Source of the DNA: Conchocele bisecta
Lineage: Eukaryota > Mollusca > Bivalvia > Lucinida > Thyasiridae
Length of the DNA: 64,000 nucleotides
Reading direction: 5' to 3'
Assembly: GCA_029237695.1 (NCBI GenBank)
Contig: CM055265.1
Span: forward strand, 110,162,773 to 110,226,772
Made by a program: the position numbers and the translations under genes. The notes beneath the pieces were generated by a model that did not search any database, was not told the origin of the DNA, and saw only the letters and a list, made by a program, of their open reading frames with translations. Below, piece by piece: positions 10,400 through 19,984 of this stretch; the stretch's first letter is position 1; the number at the start of each line of letters is the position of its first letter.

Positions 10400-11283
10400 G
10401 GTAGAAGGTCATAGATATATACACTTTGCTTCAATGATAATTGCTTCATATAATGTGATGTGATATATGAATATAACATATGTAAATATTGTCTTGTTAT
10501 TGTATACTATATGGTACATTGAGTTGCCATCTCCGCCTTCTTTGTATGTACAAGCCATCGTACAGTTTCACCACTTCGTGCGTTTGACACATACAGCAAA
10601 TAATATGATAGTAAACCAAATACAATTTGGTGCAATACATCATAGACAGATATGACTACGGCATGCTATAAATATTATGCCAGCAAACTATACAAAAGAC
10701 GAGATACTTGAGCATTTCTTCACATCAATCTCAAAATAAATTTTGATGTATAAACTTTTCAATCTGATGCACAGCCTATTGTTAGTGTACACGTTATCCA
10801 TATGTAAAGCCATATTTACTCGCATATTAGTTGAGTAGACACCAGGGACAATACAATCAGGTAACTGCTTATATGTCACTGGATTTGATAGATAATAACA
10901 GAGTACAATAGTGGGCATATATTGTATTTTGTGTGTGTTTTGCCAGGTAAAAGTGATACACTGTACGAAATTATGTGTATGAGGCTATTTATATTGGTGG
11001 TTTATGTTGTTAAAAACACAGGCACAAACCTGTCCAGAAAACTGACATATTTTACAGTTTGGTGTAATATAATTGATAGGAGTCCATTCTCTTGGGTTTT
11101 CTGCATGTGTTCTACTTCACATTTTGCGCTTTGTGTCAAATGCCAGAAGAGTTCACCATTCCATGCGCCGTATAGGATACAGTGACGAGGCAGTGTTGAC
11201 ATATATGTTATACATATATTCCATCACATTTACAAAGCAATTATCTTTGAATCAAACGATGATCAGGTATAGAATGGGTCCTT
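10400..11283. other. Stretch with no recognised feature
   Basis: About 880 bases. Open frames of 60-90 codons on both strands overlap one another and resemble nothing I know. No repeat copy from elsewhere in the window is seen here. Confidence 0.4.
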
Positions 11284-11763
11284 AAGAAAGTTTTTGGCCT
11301 GGTAGATTACACTGTATTACAGCACAAATTGAAAATCTATAAATTCAAAATAGCATCACTTAACTGGTTGTCATCGTATTTAACTGATCGTAAGCAAAAC
11401 GGTGGTATCTCTTCTGATTTCGCTAATGGCATAGCTGGTGTTGCTCAAGGATTAATTCTTAGACCAACGTACTCTATTTCTTTTATTTATAAATGATTTG
11501 CTTTTATTAATTAACAACTGATATGTTTGCCGATGACACAACAATTTATACATCAGGTAGCGATCCAGTTATCATCCATACTCATCTACAAGCAGATCTA
11601 AGTGCTATTGAGAATTGGTGTGACCAAAACAAAATGGTTATTAACGCAAACAAGACTACACGTATGATGATTAGCACCAGACAAAACTTGCAGCTGTATC
11701 TGACCTGAGATTAACTTTTTGTGAATCTGATATTGAGTCTGTAGCTTGTTTTAATGGGGTGGA
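11284..11763 (+). pseudogene. Non-LTR retrotransposon reverse transcriptase remnant
   Basis: Reverse transcriptase copies element RNA into DNA at the target site. The frame from 11284 reads GLVDYTVLQHKLKIY, then WLSSYLTDRKQ and GVAQGLILRPT, matching the fingers/palm segment (LVDH..LL.KL..Y, W..SYL..R.Q, GVPQGS.LGP) of jockey/CR1-type enzymes. A stop and frame change near 11490 lead to MFADDTTIYTSG at 11523, the catalytic F/YADD motif with both aspartates intact. The 3' part (INANKT, then a +1 shift near 11690 into DLRLTFCESDIESV) also fits. The P-to-A change in the GVPQG box, two frame changes, and loss of endonuclease and C-terminal parts show a dead 5'- and 3'-truncated copy. Exact clade is not determined. 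Confidence 0.85.
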
Positions 11764-12918
11764 AACCCGGAGGTCCCGGAGAAAAACAACAGACAAAACC
11801 GTCGGGACATAACTCAGAACAAACACTGCGAGACATTAGTTGTTGTTCAGTCATCGTAGAGCTTCAAGACTTGGCACAGGGGTAAATTATTCAAACAAAC
11901 TCAGTTTTCACATAGGGTAAACCTATGTATTGGGATCGCCTCCGACAGTTAGCCATGCCCCAGACCCCCCTCGATGCGATGGTCCGTAGTGATATATTGG
12001 AGTAACCACAACAACAAAATGCATTGTGTTACTCAACGTTTAACTGTCATAGGCAACCGCTAATTGAAAATAATATTATGAAAAACTACTTGCACTGCAC
12101 AATATCAACAACGGATGTTCTACGTACAAAAATACATCGATTATTTTGTTGCGCGTGATTTTCCCCCATTTGCGGCACAAATCGTCGCTAAATTTAGTAA
12201 CAGGCAGAGTTAACTCCCCTCCGAATACTCTCCGAAACACGCGACGCGTTTAACACACAAACGATATCAAGTTTGACCTTCCGACAGTCTATTTTTAAAC
12301 TCACCCGACACATGTGCGAAACAAAACTCGCACGTGTGGATCTAACTGATGTTAATCCTCATTCTATCGATTTACAGCGGATTTTAGTGACATTCCCGAA
12401 TTCGGCCTGATTGACATTTGTCTATGGTGGCCAATAAATACACGCCAACATGAGTGTCAATTCTACGTTCAGGGAAAGGGGTCAATAAGTCAGTACTTAA
12501 AGTGATAAATTACAGTCAGGGAACAAATTAATGACAGTATACCGGTAACACATCCAGCGTAGATTAAAACCCATATTAATGCAAGTACTGAAAATACGAC
12601 ATCAAAAAATTCTAACAAGTTTGGGCTTCCATACATTTAAAATGTTGTCAGCGGTTTCGGTTTCCCCAATGACATCATTTGTATGTTTTAACATACTCGA
12701 TCCGGGGCCAATTATTTCATTCACAAAACAGAAGTAAACATGGCGATGCACCGACAAGGCATTTTCAGGCGGGACACCTCTTCCGTGGCGGAATTCTTGT
12801 AACTATTGCTCTTCAATCAGTTTTCAATATATCTATAATGATCATAGATATCTGGAATCTGCATTTATACTTGAATTGATGATGTCATGTATATGTGTTA
12901 CCGTATCTGTCTGAATTC
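11764..12918. other. Long stretch without recognised gene
   Basis: About 1.15 kb with slightly less AT bias than its neighbours. A short frame at about 12739 (starting MAMHRQGIFRRD, AAACATGGCG context) ends after about 20 codons. I see no splice-bounded exon, repeat copy or RNA gene. It could be part of an ordinary non-repetitive intergenic or intronic region. Confidence 0.35.
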
Positions 12919-13200
12919 AGGACCGTAGCGGCCACCACGGCAGCACGACGCTGCCGTGGCATTATTTTGGCCTGTTTTTTCTCTCTTTTTTTCGTCAGCT
13001 TCATGCGTTGAACATCCAATAACAACGTAATAACAACGTCTTTTTTTCTGTATAACAGAAGTTATGTATTTAAATGTAAGCATAATTCATGCTCCGACGG
13101 TGACATTATAATGTAGGAAATGCGATTTTGAGGGTCTAAGTGGAATTTTATCGCGCTAAAAAGGCTGCCGTGGCATTATTTTACACACCGCTACGGGCCT
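12919..13200. mobile_element. TIR element (AGGACCGTAGCGG ends)
   Basis: Left AGGACCGTAGCGGCCACCAC and right CACACCGCTACGGGCCT, with the repeated inner word GCTGCCGTGGCATTATTTT near both ends. It is about 280 bp and non-coding. No second copy is in the window. The superfamily was not determined. Confidence 0.6.
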
Positions 13201-13297
13201 GCTGATATTGCTATGCATAATCTGTAATGTTGTTGAATGTTTTGGTACATACTATAGCAGTGCATACTGTACTTGTGCCATATCAATAGTTTACCCC

Positions 13298-13982
13298 TTA
13301 ACCATTACAACGCTGAAAAGGAAAATTGCCGTCTGCTCATTTTGTATATTTTAATCTCTTTAAAAACCTGTTTTGGCAGCGCAGTAGAATCGTCTCAGTA
13401 TGTTTTTGAGGAGAAAATATAAACATATTTAAAACAGCAGACGACAATTGTCGTTTCCAGCGCTTTAAAGGTACATGCCCACTCAGTAAGCCCAAAATGT
13501 CATTTATAGGAATTAAATAATTTTATAACTGTATCACTATTCCACCAGTTCTAAACGTTACAAGTGCCCACTATACAGATATAATAATTTAGTAATATTT
13601 ATTTTACTGATAGTGACGCGCGGTGGTATCAGTCTATTTTCATATGCAAATGAGGTATGATATTTTTTAATTATTTATACTAAAGAAATGCGTCACCTGA
13701 AAAAATAATATTTTCGACAGATTTTAAAGTATGATCATTGCACATCATAAAATAAATACAGATATTAAATAGTAATGTTCGTTAACATTTTTAGCAAACA
13801 CGGTTATCGCCCCTGATATCAGTGTGTAAATTTACGTCTGATATAAAATGTATAATAATGCCAATCAGTACGTGGGATAATGGCGCATGAATGTTTATTT
13901 TGCTAGGAAATGTCTCAGATGATGTCTCTGATGAAAAGAACATGTTGTACCTACTGAGTGGGCATGTACCTTTAAGGGTTAA
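13298..13982. mobile_element. Family N element split by family A
   Basis: Family N begins TTAACCATTACAACGCTG with the word ATTGCCGTCTGC and a diverged hairpin region. It reaches CAGACGACAATTGTCG and CCAGCGCT, then resumes after the family A insert as TTAAGGGTTAA at 13972-13982. A full uninterrupted N copy is at 59640-59853. Confidence 0.75.
13469..13971 (-). mobile_element. Family A MITE, full length (503 bp), inside N
   Basis: Reverse orientation. TTAA at 13465-13468 and 13972-13975 flank AGGTACATGCCCACTC and its complement. It is exactly the same length as the 9893-10395 copy. It carries ATGCAAAT and GGTTATCGCCCCTGATATC. Confidence 0.9.
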
Positions 13983-14517
13983 TGAAACTGCAACACCAAC
14001 AATCAATCAATCAATCTACATGTAGTTTAATCTTGTAGTACCCTATGTTCAGTACTTTCAGTACTTTGATTATGATATAAATTCATATGCAAATATAAAA
14101 TGGCAAAACCCCGTACATTAAGACCATAGGTATTAAGGTGTATACCGATATAATTCATGTGTAAACTGTACAAACAGTATACATTTAAAGCTACACTTTG
14201 TGTCAGTATTATAGCCTATCTAGAATATAGGCCAATATTTGAAGATGAATTCCTAAAAATAAATGAGGCCAAAAAGTGTAGTTACGGCCCTGATCATATG
14301 AGACGCATGTTCCTTTAAATATCCGATAGTTAGTACAGTATATCCCTTTCCAATAACCAACCAATTTCACACACTTGTAAATGCATCAATAAATTAACAT
14401 AGATCCAATTTCTTAAAACTATATAACACTATCCAGTGTTATTGTATGCGTCAATCTACATGATAAATCAAACAAATACATGTATTAACCTAGCTTGCAT
14501 GTAAGTTAACCTAGCAT
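13983..14517. other. Stretch with no recognised feature
   Basis: AT-rich sequence of about 530 bases. No exon, RNA gene or repeat copy was recognised. Confidence 0.4.
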
Positions 14518-14754
14518 CAGGCGCGGATACAGAAATAATTGCAAGAGGGGAGGGGGGGGGGTCTGTAATTACAATTCGGCATAGCGACCTCCACGAGTGC
14601 GAAATCGTAAAGTCGGGGGGTATTTAAAATATTTAAATGCCAGATCGCTGCAGATGCGACAGCAGGGGGGTGGAGGGGGTCCTGGACCCCCTGTACCCTC
14701 CACCCCCCACCCCCCCCCCCACCCCCGCCCCCCACCCACCTGTATCCGCGCCTG
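14518..14754. mobile_element. hAT-like MITE related to family J
   Basis: Left end CAGGCGCGGATACAGAAAT and right end CACCTGTATCCGCGCCTG, flanked directly by AGCAT on both sides (14513-14517 and 14755-14759), a 5-bp duplication. The interior is G/C-homopolymer rich (runs of G near 14550, runs of C near 14705). CA..TG ends with a 5-bp duplication fit hAT5-type elements. Confidence 0.75.
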
Positions 14755-15235
14755 AGCATGAGATGAATTTGATGGTGAGAATTTATATCATTACACACAT
14801 TGAGTTGATGACAGTTACTTCCCTTTATAAACAAATTTTGAAGGCGTAAATGTTTGAATTTGTATGACTTATTGTTGGCTATTAATGCATGAAATATACT
14901 ATATCAGTGAATACACAAGGTATGTTGTTGTATGGCAATATATATAGATATCTTACATCGGAATAAACACGCTATCCACGCTGTTGAGAGTCAAAATAAC
15001 CAGACAGTTGCGGTTGGCAAGTGGGTGGGGTAGGGGAAATAGGGCCCAATTGTTTTTATTCAAATCAAAAGTTAGCTACCAGCCCACGCGTGTACCAAGT
15101 TTTAATTTCTACAATAGGTTTATGACTGCAGAGGTAATTTAAATTGGAAATATTAACTTGGTACACGGGTGGTCTGTGTATTAAATGCATGAACGTAGTG
15201 AAGAAAATGTCAAGAAAATGCCAATTTCCGGTTTC
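14755..15235. other. Mostly unrecognised stretch
   Basis: Contains one imperfect inverted repeat at 15081-15173 (CCCACGCGTGTACCAAGTT against AACTTGGTACACGGGTGG). Otherwise I see no gene or repeat copy. Confidence 0.4.
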
Positions 15236-15268
15236 ATGACGTCACGCCACGCGGTGTCATGACGTCAT
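15235..15268. promoter_or_regulatory. Two palindromic CRE-like TGACGTCA sites
   Basis: TGACGTCA occurs at 15237-15244 and again at 15260-15267, 23 bp apart, separated by CGCCACGCGGTG. TGACGTCA is the consensus for CREB/ATF factors. No adjoining gene is clear, so function is unproven. Confidence 0.45.
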
Positions 15269-15607
15269 CGCATGATGTAAACTGATCAAAATTATATGTT
15301 TTAAAGAGATGAGATGTTGTATTTAACAAAACGGGTAAAATTTATATATTTTTGAGAAAATTAAATTTTGGCAAAACCGGATGCGATTTCAGGGTCTTAC
15401 CGCATCTTCCTCTTTGTGTATTAACAGCATTTTCTGCCATTTAACTGGTAAAGAGTTTGCATTAAAATATATCAATTAATCATTTAATATTCATATATTT
15501 AGCGAATATCATTCATCCATAAGGTTCCAAGTCGATCTGATACTACTGCTAATACGTCCTAAGGTATTGTAAATTGTGAATGCTAACGAACTTCATGTGA
15601 TGACATT

Positions 15608-15715
15608 CACCAACCAATCAGCGTTTAGTAAACCAAGTTGTCCGCCGGAAATTCGTCCGGCAAAGAAACTGGCTCACAGGAAGTGACTGTATACTTCCGC
15701 CGGAAATGACATATA
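15608..15715. promoter_or_regulatory. Possible CCAAT/ETS promoter-like cluster
   Basis: ACCAATCAGCG (CCAAT box) at about 15611 is followed by CCGGAAAT, CACAGGAAGTGAC and ACTTCCGCCGGAAATG, all ETS-type GGAA words, within 100 bp. This resembles TATA-less metazoan promoters. A 122-codon minus-strand frame (15618-15986) overlaps it, so a first exon is possible, but it has no recognisable domain. Confidence 0.35.
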
Positions 15716-15986
15716 TATGGTGTTCCCAAGTCATACCATTAATACCATTCGAGAAGGTAGATTTACACCGGTGTAGATGTGTGAGGATATGTACAATTAA
15801 TTTTGCGTGGTAGGAACAGCGTGCCAACCTCAGCCGGGCGTTGTCAATAGATACGAAAGCTGTAGCAGATGATGATGACATCATGTTGTATTTTGACCAA
15901 ATTCTCGGCATTTTCTTCTGGAATTCTTGTACGAGAAATGAAGGCTCGATTCCTTTATTGTTCAACCTGGCAAGATTTTCTCTCAT
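15618..15986 (-). CDS. Uncertain open frame, no known family
   Basis: A 122-codon frame starting MRENLARLNN with a serine run (MMSSSSATAF). I do not recognise it. It lies in non-repetitive sequence and overlaps a CCAAT/ETS cluster at its 3' part. A possible donor CTGAG|GTTGGC follows the NARLR codons, which would shorten it to a first exon. Chance is equally plausible. Confidence 0.2.
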   Translation of the reverse strand: MRENLARLNNKGIEPSFLVQEFQKKMPRIWSKYNMMSSSSATAFVSIDNARLRLARCSYHAKLIVHILTHLHRCKSTFSNGINGMTWEHHIYVISGGSIQSLPVSQFLCRTNFRRTTWFTKR

Positions 15987-16129
15987 AAATACAAGGTTAA
16001 TGTATTTTTTTTATGATGAAATCCAGCAAGCAGTTCGATGCTAGAAAAATGTTGAAAATCTGATCGCACGTGACATTTTAACATTACAACCCTGCATTCA
16101 ATTCTTGATTTAGGGCTATTACTTCATTA

Positions 16130-16263
16130 TAGGACCGAATTTCAAAAAATAAATAGATGGCTCATCGCTAAATTTTGCTGAAAAATGATGTTATGCAAAC
16201 AAATAAGACTTAGGGTGTTTAAATAGGTGTAAATGTTGGGCAGGTTAACGTGAAACAGACAGT
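16130..16263. mobile_element. Family L right-end fragment
   Basis: ATGGCTCATCGCTAAATTTT leads to AATGTTGGGCAGGTTAACG and TGAAACAGACAGTAG, the right arm of a diverged family L copy. Confidence 0.5.
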
Positions 16264-16566
16264 AGATTTAGTGTTTTTATTGTAATCGATGGTTACCAAT
16301 TTTATTTATAAAGGATCTTACATGAGTATACTATAATATATATTAAACGAGTTTACTGATTTCATAAGAAACGAGTCTATGCCGAGTTTCTTTTGAAATT
16401 AGTCAACGAGTTGAATAAAGACCATATTAAATCATCACAAATGTTAGATTATATTTATTGCATAAGCACATCATCATACTATGAAGTTGTACTGGTCACC
16501 AAACATGTTATCTGTAACGAGCTAATTTGCATATTTATTGCACTAGTATATTATGATTTGTATTAC

Positions 16567-16983
16567 ACTGTGTTAATACAATGCGAGCGCCCATTTTATA
16601 GGAATGAATGGCCTTTCTGTGGAATTTATCGGGGTATAAACTTGGAAAAGTCGCGGGAATACTGGACGAAGGCCGGAAGGCCTCGTCCAGTATTCCCGCG
16701 ACTTTTCCAAGTTTATATCCCCGATAAATTCCACAAAAAGGCCATTCATTCCTTATAATTCCAGCATTTGAAATAAATTCATCAAGAAAATGTGTTTATT
16801 TTCCGTTTTCTTAAGAATTATTTTAACTGCGCCTGACGGTTACGGAAAGTAGTTCGGCATGGAGTTTATTGGGATATAAATTTTGGACAGAGACTTGCTA
16901 CGGACCAATCAAATGTTAAGGAATTGTGTAAATATTTTTGTGCTGGAATTATACTGTGTTAATACAATGCGAGCGCCCATTTT
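16567..16983. mobile_element. Family E composite foldback, bracketed by 31-bp direct repeat
   Basis: The element at 16598-16952 opens ATAGGAATGAATGGCC. A long palindrome (GTCGCGGGAATACTGGACGA) ends at about 16757, followed by a tail that runs from ATTCCAGCATTTG to GTGCTGGAATTAT. Identical 31-bp sequence (starting ACTGTGTTAATACAATGCG) lies immediately on both sides (16567-16597 and 16953-16983). Other E copies are at 23141-23441, 34008-34364 and 50903-51367. Confidence 0.8.
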
Positions 16984-17564
16984 GTGCAATGAAAATTGAT
17001 TAAAATCGTGTACATAATGGAAACGTCTTCCTAAATGATCATTTCGTAAAACATATATATATTGCTTAGACTGTTTCTTACTGGTACATGCATAGCTACA
17101 ATAATTCGCATCCGATATGTTATCTACAATTTGACCCATTCAAAATATGTGAGCAACCGAAGTGCATACCCAAACCAGTTGATGTTATGTCAAAATTTAG
17201 TAAACTGTATATTTTATACCTTTAAACACATAATCTTTAATGTAGAACTGGTAAATTGCCAACACTAATAGAACAGGGAAATCATTTTCCCGTGGAAGCT
17301 ATCTTTTCTCCAGCTGTTGTTCAACATTCAACATAACAAAATGAAGCTTTCTAATTTACAAGATATACATGTAAATGTCAGATAAACACATTGACACGGT
17401 AAAATAACCAATGTCAGCATGTGTATGTTCTTTATTAATAATTTACAGCTTTGACAATTTTATATCGCTAACATATCAAACACGCCGGATAACCGATTGC
17501 AAAAAAATCACTCTTCCATGCGTTACATTAAAGAGATGGGGTTAAATTGCTACACTCGCCAAAG

Positions 17565-17992
17565 CAAGGTGTATGATCACGTGGTACTAACAACAACAAC
17601 AAGTACCGATTCAAAGTACGTATTAGTTTATGGTGTCCTTATTACGTAACGGATTTAGATGAAATATGGCGCATCAAGCGCGTCGTGTTAAGCTGCATTT
17701 GGTGGTCTCTGTATTTTCGCCCAAACTTATGTCGTTTTTGCGAAGAATCGATTTCCGTGTCTCCGAAACGGAAATAGATTCTTCGTGTCTCCGACACGGA
17801 AATCGATTCTTCGCAAAAACGACATAATTCTGTTCCAAACACCCTAGACCACCAAATGCAGCTCATGAAGACGCGTTTGCTGCGCCATATTTCATCAAAA
17901 TCCGTTGAATATTAAGGAAAATATCAAATAATACTTACTTTGGAGTGGGCGACGTTGTTGTTGTTGTTGTAACCACGTGAGCATGCACTTTG
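17565..17992. mobile_element. Family M inverted-repeat element
   Basis: Ends CAAGGTGTATGATCACGTGG and its complement near 17980. Next to the ends are AACAACAACAAC/GTTGTTGTTGTT tracts, then ATGGCGCATCAAGCGCGTC arms and a central palindrome of CGATTCTTCGCAAAAACG type. CACGTG lies in both termini. Other copies are at 26928-27295, 43619-44017 and 48998-49112 (half). Confidence 0.8.
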
Positions 17993-18385
17993 GAAAGGTA
18001 TGTAGCGGATAGCAATTTTGTTTCTAGTACATGCATAGAACATGCCAAATTATGCCAAACCAAATTATCTCCCCTGATTGTCACGTATATACTTAAACAT
18101 AATGCATGCATTAACAAATATTTCATTTTCCATCATAGAAAGAGACGTTTTAAATCAAGTGTGGCTCTTTCGTTTTCAGTTGTTGCTGTTGTTGTTGTTT
18201 CCGAGTACTAAAATGGGTGAGTATTCGTTCGTATTGTTTTATAAACGTCATCACCAAATGCTAGTGAATCGTTATTGCATGGGGTATAATTTAATATGTT
18301 ATTTATTAAACGATGCTATGCCGAGTTTTCGAACAGTGTCGTATAAGCTTACCAAGCTTATAGCCCGTGAGCCAATAACCGAAAC
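17993..18385. other. Stretch with no firm feature
   Basis: Holds a GTTGTTGCTGTTGTTGTTG run near 18180. An open frame crosses it into the poly-C tract, giving only a polyproline artefact. Confidence 0.4.
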
Positions 18386-18497
18386 CCTCCCCCCCCCCTC
18401 CCCCCCCCCTCTCCCCCCCCCCCCCCCCCCCCCACCCCCCCCCCCCCCCCCCCCCCCCCCTCCCCCCCCCCCACCCCCCCCCCCCCCCCCCCCCCCC
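18386..18497. repeat. Poly-C tract
   Basis: About 110 bases that are nearly all C with a few T and A. Such tracts are prone to length error in assembly. Confidence 0.9.
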
Positions 18498-18499
18498 TC

Positions 18500-19280
18500 T
18501 GTGGGATTTTTTCAGACATATATTTCTGAAACTACATTCAATTATGAGTTGTTAATCCGTTGTCTGCGCTCTGTAAACCCGATGGATGAACATATGGCGC
18601 CATTTTCAAGTATGTCACCCTCGGTATTTTTTAATTATCTTGAAAAATCACATGTTTTAATAAAAATTGCCTAACTTATATCCTTTTGTTCGAATAAGAT
18701 GGTATTTTCGCACGTTTTCCGAGATTTTGAACACCATGGAATAGAATAATATACAATTTAAATAAATTTGACAATCTAGAAGTCATATTGTACAGGTTTT
18801 ATTAACCCCACCCACCCAATTTCAATGGTAAAATATACATGTTAATAACTTTATGAAAAGTTGGCGTTTTTTCATTTTATCAATGTCAATGTAGTCTAGT
18901 AGGGCCAATTGAACATATCCAATGTATACGTCGACTATTTAGTGTCTACCACAAAATATACAAAGTGAAAAATAACGTATTTTCGACCATTCCCCACCCA
19001 CCCTCTATTTTACAATGGCAATTTAACAGGTATGTAATATTATGAAATTTAACAACATTATAGCCGCTTACTATGGATTGAAAACAACTCAAATATGTAA
19101 CATTATTGTCCATACTTACTAAATATACTATGAGTCCGTGTTTTCGTCCGTCTGTACGGACATTTCTCAAATAAAAATTGACGTTACCGATTTTGAAATA
19201 TATCCGAATATTCAAACATTTCGGGTCACTAGATCATTATCGGCAACAGTAGTTGATCTACAACATTAATAATCTCGTTA
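18500..19280. other. Stretch with no recognised feature
   Basis: About 780 AT-rich bases. No exon, RNA gene or window-shared repeat was recognised. Confidence 0.4.
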
Positions 19281-19945
19281 TAGTGGCGAGACAATCCTCA
19301 CAGCATCAGGCAAGATGAAACACAATAGGCAAAAACTGAATCCACATATAATTCAATTCAAGAGGCAACATACATCATGGTTTACAGTATTCAACTTGCA
19401 ATACAAAATATTCTACATGTTGTTCAAGTCAAAACATGCACTGTGCGAGCCATCTTCAACAGCATCAGGCAAGATGACAATCTCACAGCATCAGCAAGAT
19501 GAAAAACACAATAGGCAAAAACTAATCCACATATAATACAACAAGAGCAACAAAATACATCATGTACAGTATTCACATAAATCATGGTTTACAGTATACA
19601 ACTTGCAATACAAAATATTCTACATATTGTTAAAGTCAAAACATCGCACATGTAGCGAGGCATCAGGCAAGATGAAACACAATAGGCAACAGCTTGATCC
19701 ATATATAATACAATTCAAGAGGCAACATATATCATGGTTTACAGCATTCAACTTGCAAAAAAAAAAGTATACATGTTGTTAATGTCAAAACATCGCATCT
19801 ATGGCGAGGCAATCATCACAGCATCAGGCAAGATGAAACACAATATACAAACGTTCCAGCCACATATAATACAATTCAAGAGGCAAAATACATCATTGTT
19901 TACAATATTCAAATTGCGATCGTCACAACATCAGGCAAGTTATGT
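19281..19945. repeat. About 160-190-bp tandem repeat, 3-4 copies
   Basis: The block GCATCAGGCAAGATGAAACA recurs at about 19303, 19489, 19660 and 19820 with intervals of 186, 171 and 159 bp, along with CATGGTTTACAGTATTCAAC and CAAGAGGCAACATA. It lies directly beyond the 3' end of the nuclease-like remnant at 19985-22371. Confidence 0.85.
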
Positions 19946-19984
19946 GAAGTTCTAATTGTGAGAGTAGGCTAAGATAAATCCAGA

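Noticed and set aside
14517..14849. Glycine/proline-rich frames on both strands
   Set aside because: They read the G/C homopolymer runs of a hAT-like MITE.
17642..18126. Open frames between 17642 and 18126
   Set aside because: They follow the inverted arms of family M and appear on both strands with similar peptides.
18078..18674. 198-codon frame with a long polyproline stretch
   Set aside because: It is translation of a poly-C tract; no conserved sequence on either side.
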